NCBI GenBank assembly: GCA_021780395.1
Contig: JAJXYU010000270.1
Span: 1 to 17,608 of the forward strand
Direction of reading: 5' to 3'
DNA length: 17,608 nt
From: Pseudomonadota bacterium
Lineage (GTDB): Bacteria > Pseudomonadota > Gammaproteobacteria > Steroidobacterales > Steroidobacteraceae
Made by a program: the position numbers and the translations under genes. Of this stretch, positions 14,788 to 17,608 are shown in pieces (the first letter of the stretch is position 1; the number at the start of each line of letters is the position of its first letter). The notes under the pieces were generated by a model, which saw only the letters and a program-made list of their open reading frames with translations, searched no databases and had not been told where the DNA came from.

Positions 14788-15852
14788 TCAGCTGAGAATG
14801 GGTCTTACTCCCTGGTGCAGCCGGCCGCGATCGGCGGACGGTGGCACCCCGGTCCAGAGCTTGTACGCGCGTGAAAAGTGCGCGACGTTGCGAAAGCCGC
14901 AGGCGACGGCCGTGTCGAGGACGGAGGAACCGGTGTACTGCAGGAACGTGCGGGCCCGCTGCAGGCGCAGATTCAGATAGTAGCGGCGCGGCGACACCCG
15001 CAGCTGCCGGCGGAATCCGCGCTCGCAGCGCCGCACGCTGACGCCGGCGGTCGCGCACAGGACGTGGATCGGCAGCGGCTCCTCGAGGTTCGCCTCCATG
15101 GTTTCCACGACCTTCGCGAGGGAGGGGTCGGTGAGCCCCTGACGCTCGCCGCTGCCCATGCGTTGATGCTCGCGCGGCTCACGCAGCCGGGTATGGATGA
15201 ACTGCTCGGCGACCGCGGCGGCGAGGCGATGGCCGTGACTCAGGCGGACCACGTGCAGCATCAGGTCGAGCGCCGCGGTGCCGCCGGCGCAGGTGAATCG
15301 GTTCCGATCGACCACGAACAGATCCGGCGCGATCGCAACCTTCGGAAACTGGCTGCGCAGCCCTTCGAGCGATTCCCAGTGGGTCGTCGCCCGATAGCCC
15401 TCGAGCATCCCGGCCTGCGCGAGCACGAAGCTGCCGGTGTCGATCGCGCCGAGCGCGACGCCGGCGCGCGCGAGCTGGCGCAACCAGCGCGCGAGCCGTT
15501 CCTCGTACAGCGCTTCGGGCTCGAAGCCTGCGCAGATGACCACCCGCGAATACTCGACCGGCTCGCGGATCGACCGGTCGGCGACCACGGACATCCGGTT
15601 GCTCGCGACCACGGGACGGCCCTCGAGCGAGATCGTCTGCCACTGATAGAGCTCGCGTTGCGCCAGCCGGTTCGCGACCCGCAAGGGCTCGACCGCGCAG
15701 GTGAACGCAAGCATCGAGAAGCGCGGGGCGAGCAGGAAGCCGATCGTCTCCGGGCGGTCGACCGGATGCGACGTCAGCACGGCCTCGGGGCCAGGACCCC
15801 GGCGGTCGCCAATCGCGAGATCCGGTTCGAGAGCGCGGTTCGTTCGATCCAT
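14788..15852 (-). CDS. GlxA-family AraC-type transcriptional regulator (GbdR/CdhR-like)
   Basis: The 354-residue protein joins an N-terminal DJ-1/PfpI-like (class I amidotransferase-like) ligand domain (about 35-220) to a C-terminal AraC helix-turn-helix pair (about 245-345). The sensor part shows IGFLLAPRFSMLAFTCAVEP, ELYQWQTISLEGRPV, GAIDTGSFVLAQAGML (Thr139 at the usual catalytic cysteine position, so no enzyme activity expected), and FTCAGGTAALDLML. The DNA-binding part shows LCATAGVSVRRCERGFRRQL and DTAVACGFRNVAHFSRAYK. It resembles regulators such as GbdR and CdhR that sense glycine betaine, carnitine or related quaternary amines; the actual ligand is unknown. The ATG at 15852 has a poor ribosome site and a later start is possible. 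It is upstream of the HiPIP gene and divergent from the TonB receptor gene. Confidence 0.9.
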   Translation of the reverse strand: MDRTNRALEPDLAIGDRRGPGPEAVLTSHPVDRPETIGFLLAPRFSMLAFTCAVEPLRVANRLAQRELYQWQTISLEGRPVVASNRMSVVADRSIREPVEYSRVVICAGFEPEALYEERLARWLRQLARAGVALGAIDTGSFVLAQAGMLEGYRATTHWESLEGLRSQFPKVAIAPDLFVVDRNRFTCAGGTAALDLMLHVVRLSHGHRLAAAVAEQFIHTRLREPREHQRMGSGERQGLTDPSLAKVVETMEANLEEPLPIHVLCATAGVSVRRCERGFRRQLRVSPRRYYLNLRLQRARTFLQYTGSSVLDTAVACGFRNVAHFSRAYKLWTGVPPSADRGRLHQGVRPILS

Positions 15853-15982
15853 ATGACGGATAGTGTCAATTAATCGTCGTTTACTGGCAAGCCGCTGAAA
15901 TGCCTGTCGCGAAACAATACCGGCGCAACGAATCGCGGATCGCCGACCGGCGACCGTCGTCCAAAATCCCGGGGAGTCAGCG
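15853..15982. other. Divergent intergenic region between the GlxA-like regulator and TonB receptor genes
   Basis: These 130 bp hold locally AT-richer sequence (ATTAATCG near 15869-15876, AAACAATA near 15911-15918), as expected of promoters. On the minus strand TTGACA at 15869-15864 is a perfect -35 hexamer, but no matching -10 lies at 16-18 bp, and it is only 12 bp from the annotated regulator start. A start for that regulator further inside the gene would fit this element better. No clear operator is visible. Confidence 0.3.
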
Positions 15983-17608
15983 ATGAGTCAGAAGAGAAAG
16001 AGTCGGCGTTCCGGTACCCGCGCCCGCGCCACGGTCGCATTGCTCGCCGCGAGCAGTTCTCTCGGGACGGGAGCCGCGGCGCTCGCGGCGGCCAACGGCG
16101 ACGGCGCCTCGGCGGCCGGCACGGAACTGCAGACGATCATGGTGACCGCGCTGAAGCGCAAGGAGCCGCTCGCGAAGGTCCCCGCGAGCATCACGGTGTT
16201 CACCGCGGCGACGCTGCAGAACTACAACATCCAGTCGTTCACCGATTACGCGACCAAGACGCCGAACGTCTCGTTCGGCTTCGGCGGCGGGCCGACGGGC
16301 ATCGCGGATGCACGCACGGTCGCGATCCGTGGGATCACCGGACAGAATCTGTTCGGCACCGGCGGCGCGACCGGCTTCTACATCGACGACACGCCGGTCC
16401 CGGGTTCGATCGACCCGCGAGTGCTCGACATCAGCAACATCGAGGTGCTGAAGGGCCCGCAGGGTACCCTGTACGGCGAGAGCTCGCTCGGCGGCAACGT
16501 GCGGCTCGTCACGAAGCAGCCGAACCTGTCGCGGGACTCCTTGAGCGTGATGGCGCAGGCCGGACTCACCTCCGGCGGCGGCAGCGCCGACGGCGGCGGC
16601 AACCTGATCGGCAATCTCGTGCTCTCGCCCGGCGTGTTCGCGGTGCGCGCGGTGCTGTTCGCGAATCACGACGCGGGCTACCTCACGCGCACCTTCCCGG
16701 ATCCGACGAGCCCGGCCGTGACCAATCCGCTCCTCGCGGTGCCGCGCCATCGCGTCGGCAATCAAGGCGCGGACACGACCTACGGGGGTTCGATCGCGGC
16801 GAAGTGGCAGCTCTCCGACGCGCTGTTCGCGCGCTTTCGCGTGATGTTCCAGGACACCAAGGATCACGGATTCCCGGCGACGTTCGCGCCGCTGCCGTCG
16901 TTCAAGCCGGTGTACACCCTGAACCGCGCGTTCGACGTGCAGCCCGAGGCGAGCGACGACTGGGCGCTGCCGTCGCTCGACGTCCACTATCACGGGCAGG
17001 GCTGGAGCTTCGTCTCCTCGACGAGCTACTTCCATCGCCACACCCGTGACCTCGAGGACTCGACCTACGGCACGCAGCAGATCCTCTCCGGGTACTACCA
17101 GGTGAGCGGCCTGCCGCCCCAGCCCTTCCTCTGGGACGGCGAGCACTACCAGAACCAGATCACCGAGGAGATGCGCGCGAGCTTCGATCCCGTCGACGGG
17201 GTCAGCGGGATCGTCGGCGTGTACTACTCGCACACCAACACCCGCTTCACGATCCCGCCGACGCTCGCGACCGGACTCGTCGCCGCGACCGTCGGTGGCC
17301 TGCCCGCCTGGCCGAATGACGTGCTGTGGACGCAGAACAACCCGGGCACCGAGCAGGACTACTCGGTGTTCGGCGAGCTCTATTACCGGTTCCTGACCCG
17401 CTACAAGCTCACCCTCGGCGCGCGCGAGTACTGGCTGAAGCAGGTCGCCGATTACACCGCGGACGGCTTCATGAACTTCGGTCCGACGCCGAGCGATCCG
17501 CAGCACAACAACCAGAACGGGTTCGATCCGAAGGTCGGCCTGCAGTACCAGATCGACCAGAACGCGATGATCTACGCGTCGGCCTCCAAGGGGTTCCGCG
17601 CGGGCGGC
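15983..17608 (+). CDS. TonB-dependent outer-membrane receptor (partial, C-terminus missing)
   Basis: The frame is open for 542 codons to the right edge with no stop. GGGGAG precedes the ATG at 15983 with good spacing. A basic N-terminus and alanine-rich segment (about 12-37) form a signal peptide. TELQTIMVTALKRKE (47-61) is a plausible TonB-box/linker region. The plug domain runs from about 60-185, with VPASITVFTAATLQ, IRGITGQNLFG, FYIDDTPVP and the diagnostic IEVLKGPQGTLYGESSLGGN (153-172). Alternating amphipathic strands of the beta-barrel follow, ending in YASASKGFRAGG at the edge. Such receptors import siderophores, cobalamin, oligosaccharides or aromatics with TonB energy; the substrate is unknown. 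It is divergent from the GlxA-like regulator gene, a possible controller. Confidence 0.95.
   Translation, partial: MSQKRKSRRSGTRARATVALLAASSSLGTGAAALAAANGDGASAAGTELQTIMVTALKRKEPLAKVPASITVFTAATLQNYNIQSFTDYATKTPNVSFGFGGGPTGIADARTVAIRGITGQNLFGTGGATGFYIDDTPVPGSIDPRVLDISNIEVLKGPQGTLYGESSLGGNVRLVTKQPNLSRDSLSVMAQAGLTSGGGSADGGGNLIGNLVLSPGVFAVRAVLFANHDAGYLTRTFPDPTSPAVTNPLLAVPRHRVGNQGADTTYGGSIAAKWQLSDALFARFRVMFQDTKDHGFPATFAPLPSFKPVYTLNRAFDVQPEASDDWALPSLDVHYHGQGWSFVSSTSYFHRHTRDLEDSTYGTQQILSGYYQVSGLPPQPFLWDGEHYQNQITEEMRASFDPVDGVSGIVGVYYSHTNTRFTIPPTLATGLVAATVGGLPAWPNDVLWTQNNPGTEQDYSVFGELYYRFLTRYKLTLGAREYWLKQVADYTADGFMNFGPTPSDPQHNNQNGFDPKVGLQYQIDQNAMIYASASKGFRAGG

Noticed and set aside
14693..15058. Upstream extension of the HiPIP frame to 232 residues
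   Set aside because: It overlaps the regulator gene out of frame. The Tat signal and ribosome site fix the start at 14692.
1..17608. CRISPR arrays, tRNA/rRNA genes, insertion sequences, prophage or defence genes
   Set aside because: I saw no regularly spaced repeats, no tRNA-like cloverleaf, no transposase or integrase motifs and no terminal repeats. The content is metabolic and regulatory.

Overview
The window is gene-dense, very GC-rich chromosomal DNA, with short intergenic gaps, no RNA genes and no mobile element. A phenylacetyl-CoA epoxidase locus with PaaX, a high-potential iron-sulfur protein (HiPIP), an FNR-type oxygen sensor with a TGAT-N4-ATCA box and a TonB-dependent receptor point to a high-GC proteobacterium. 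It is most likely gammaproteobacterial (Nevskiales/Steroidobacterales/Xanthomonadales-like), possibly betaproteobacterial. This placement is inference from gene content.

Layout, left to right. (1) 1-2175: the start of a phenylacetate operon on the minus strand (paaA, then a truncated paaB at the edge), divergent from its repressor gene paaX. (2) 2199-3949: a glutathione peroxidase gene on the minus strand, divergent from a 12-TM MFS transporter. (3) 3939-7566: minus-strand genes for an FtsH-type membrane AAA+ metalloprotease, which overlaps the MFS stop by 11 bp, and a thiamine-diphosphate enzyme of the acetolactate-synthase-like superfamily. (4) 7669-9699: a stand-alone cytoplasmic molybdopterin/[4Fe-4S] oxidoreductase, divergent from the ThDP enzyme. 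(5) 9722-13391: a compact minus-strand cluster nadA-nadB-apt-nucleosidase, joining de novo quinolinate/NAD synthesis to adenine release and salvage. (6) 13392-14266: a divergent FNR-family regulator gene, with an 18-bp perfect palindrome carrying the FNR core between it and nadA. (7) 14360-15852: a Tat-exported HiPIP and, upstream on the same strand, a GlxA/GbdR-like AraC-family regulator. (8) 15983-17608: a TonB-dependent receptor running off the right edge.

How the genes may work together. paaX most likely represses the adjacent paa operon. The nucleosidase releases adenine and Apt converts it to AMP, which also contributes to NAD via ATP. NadA and NadB make quinolinate, and NadA carries an oxygen-labile [4Fe-4S] cluster. 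The most interesting signal is that the palindromic FNR box is centred exactly 41.5 bp from the A of the nadA ATG, the classic class II activator position if the message is leaderless. The same box lies next to a TACAAT hexamer facing fnr. This suggests an oxygen-responsive switch for NAD synthesis with fnr autorepression, which is inferred and not proven. I see no wholly new multi-gene system; most genes belong to familiar families. Long open frames opposite the real genes are high-GC shadows and were left out.
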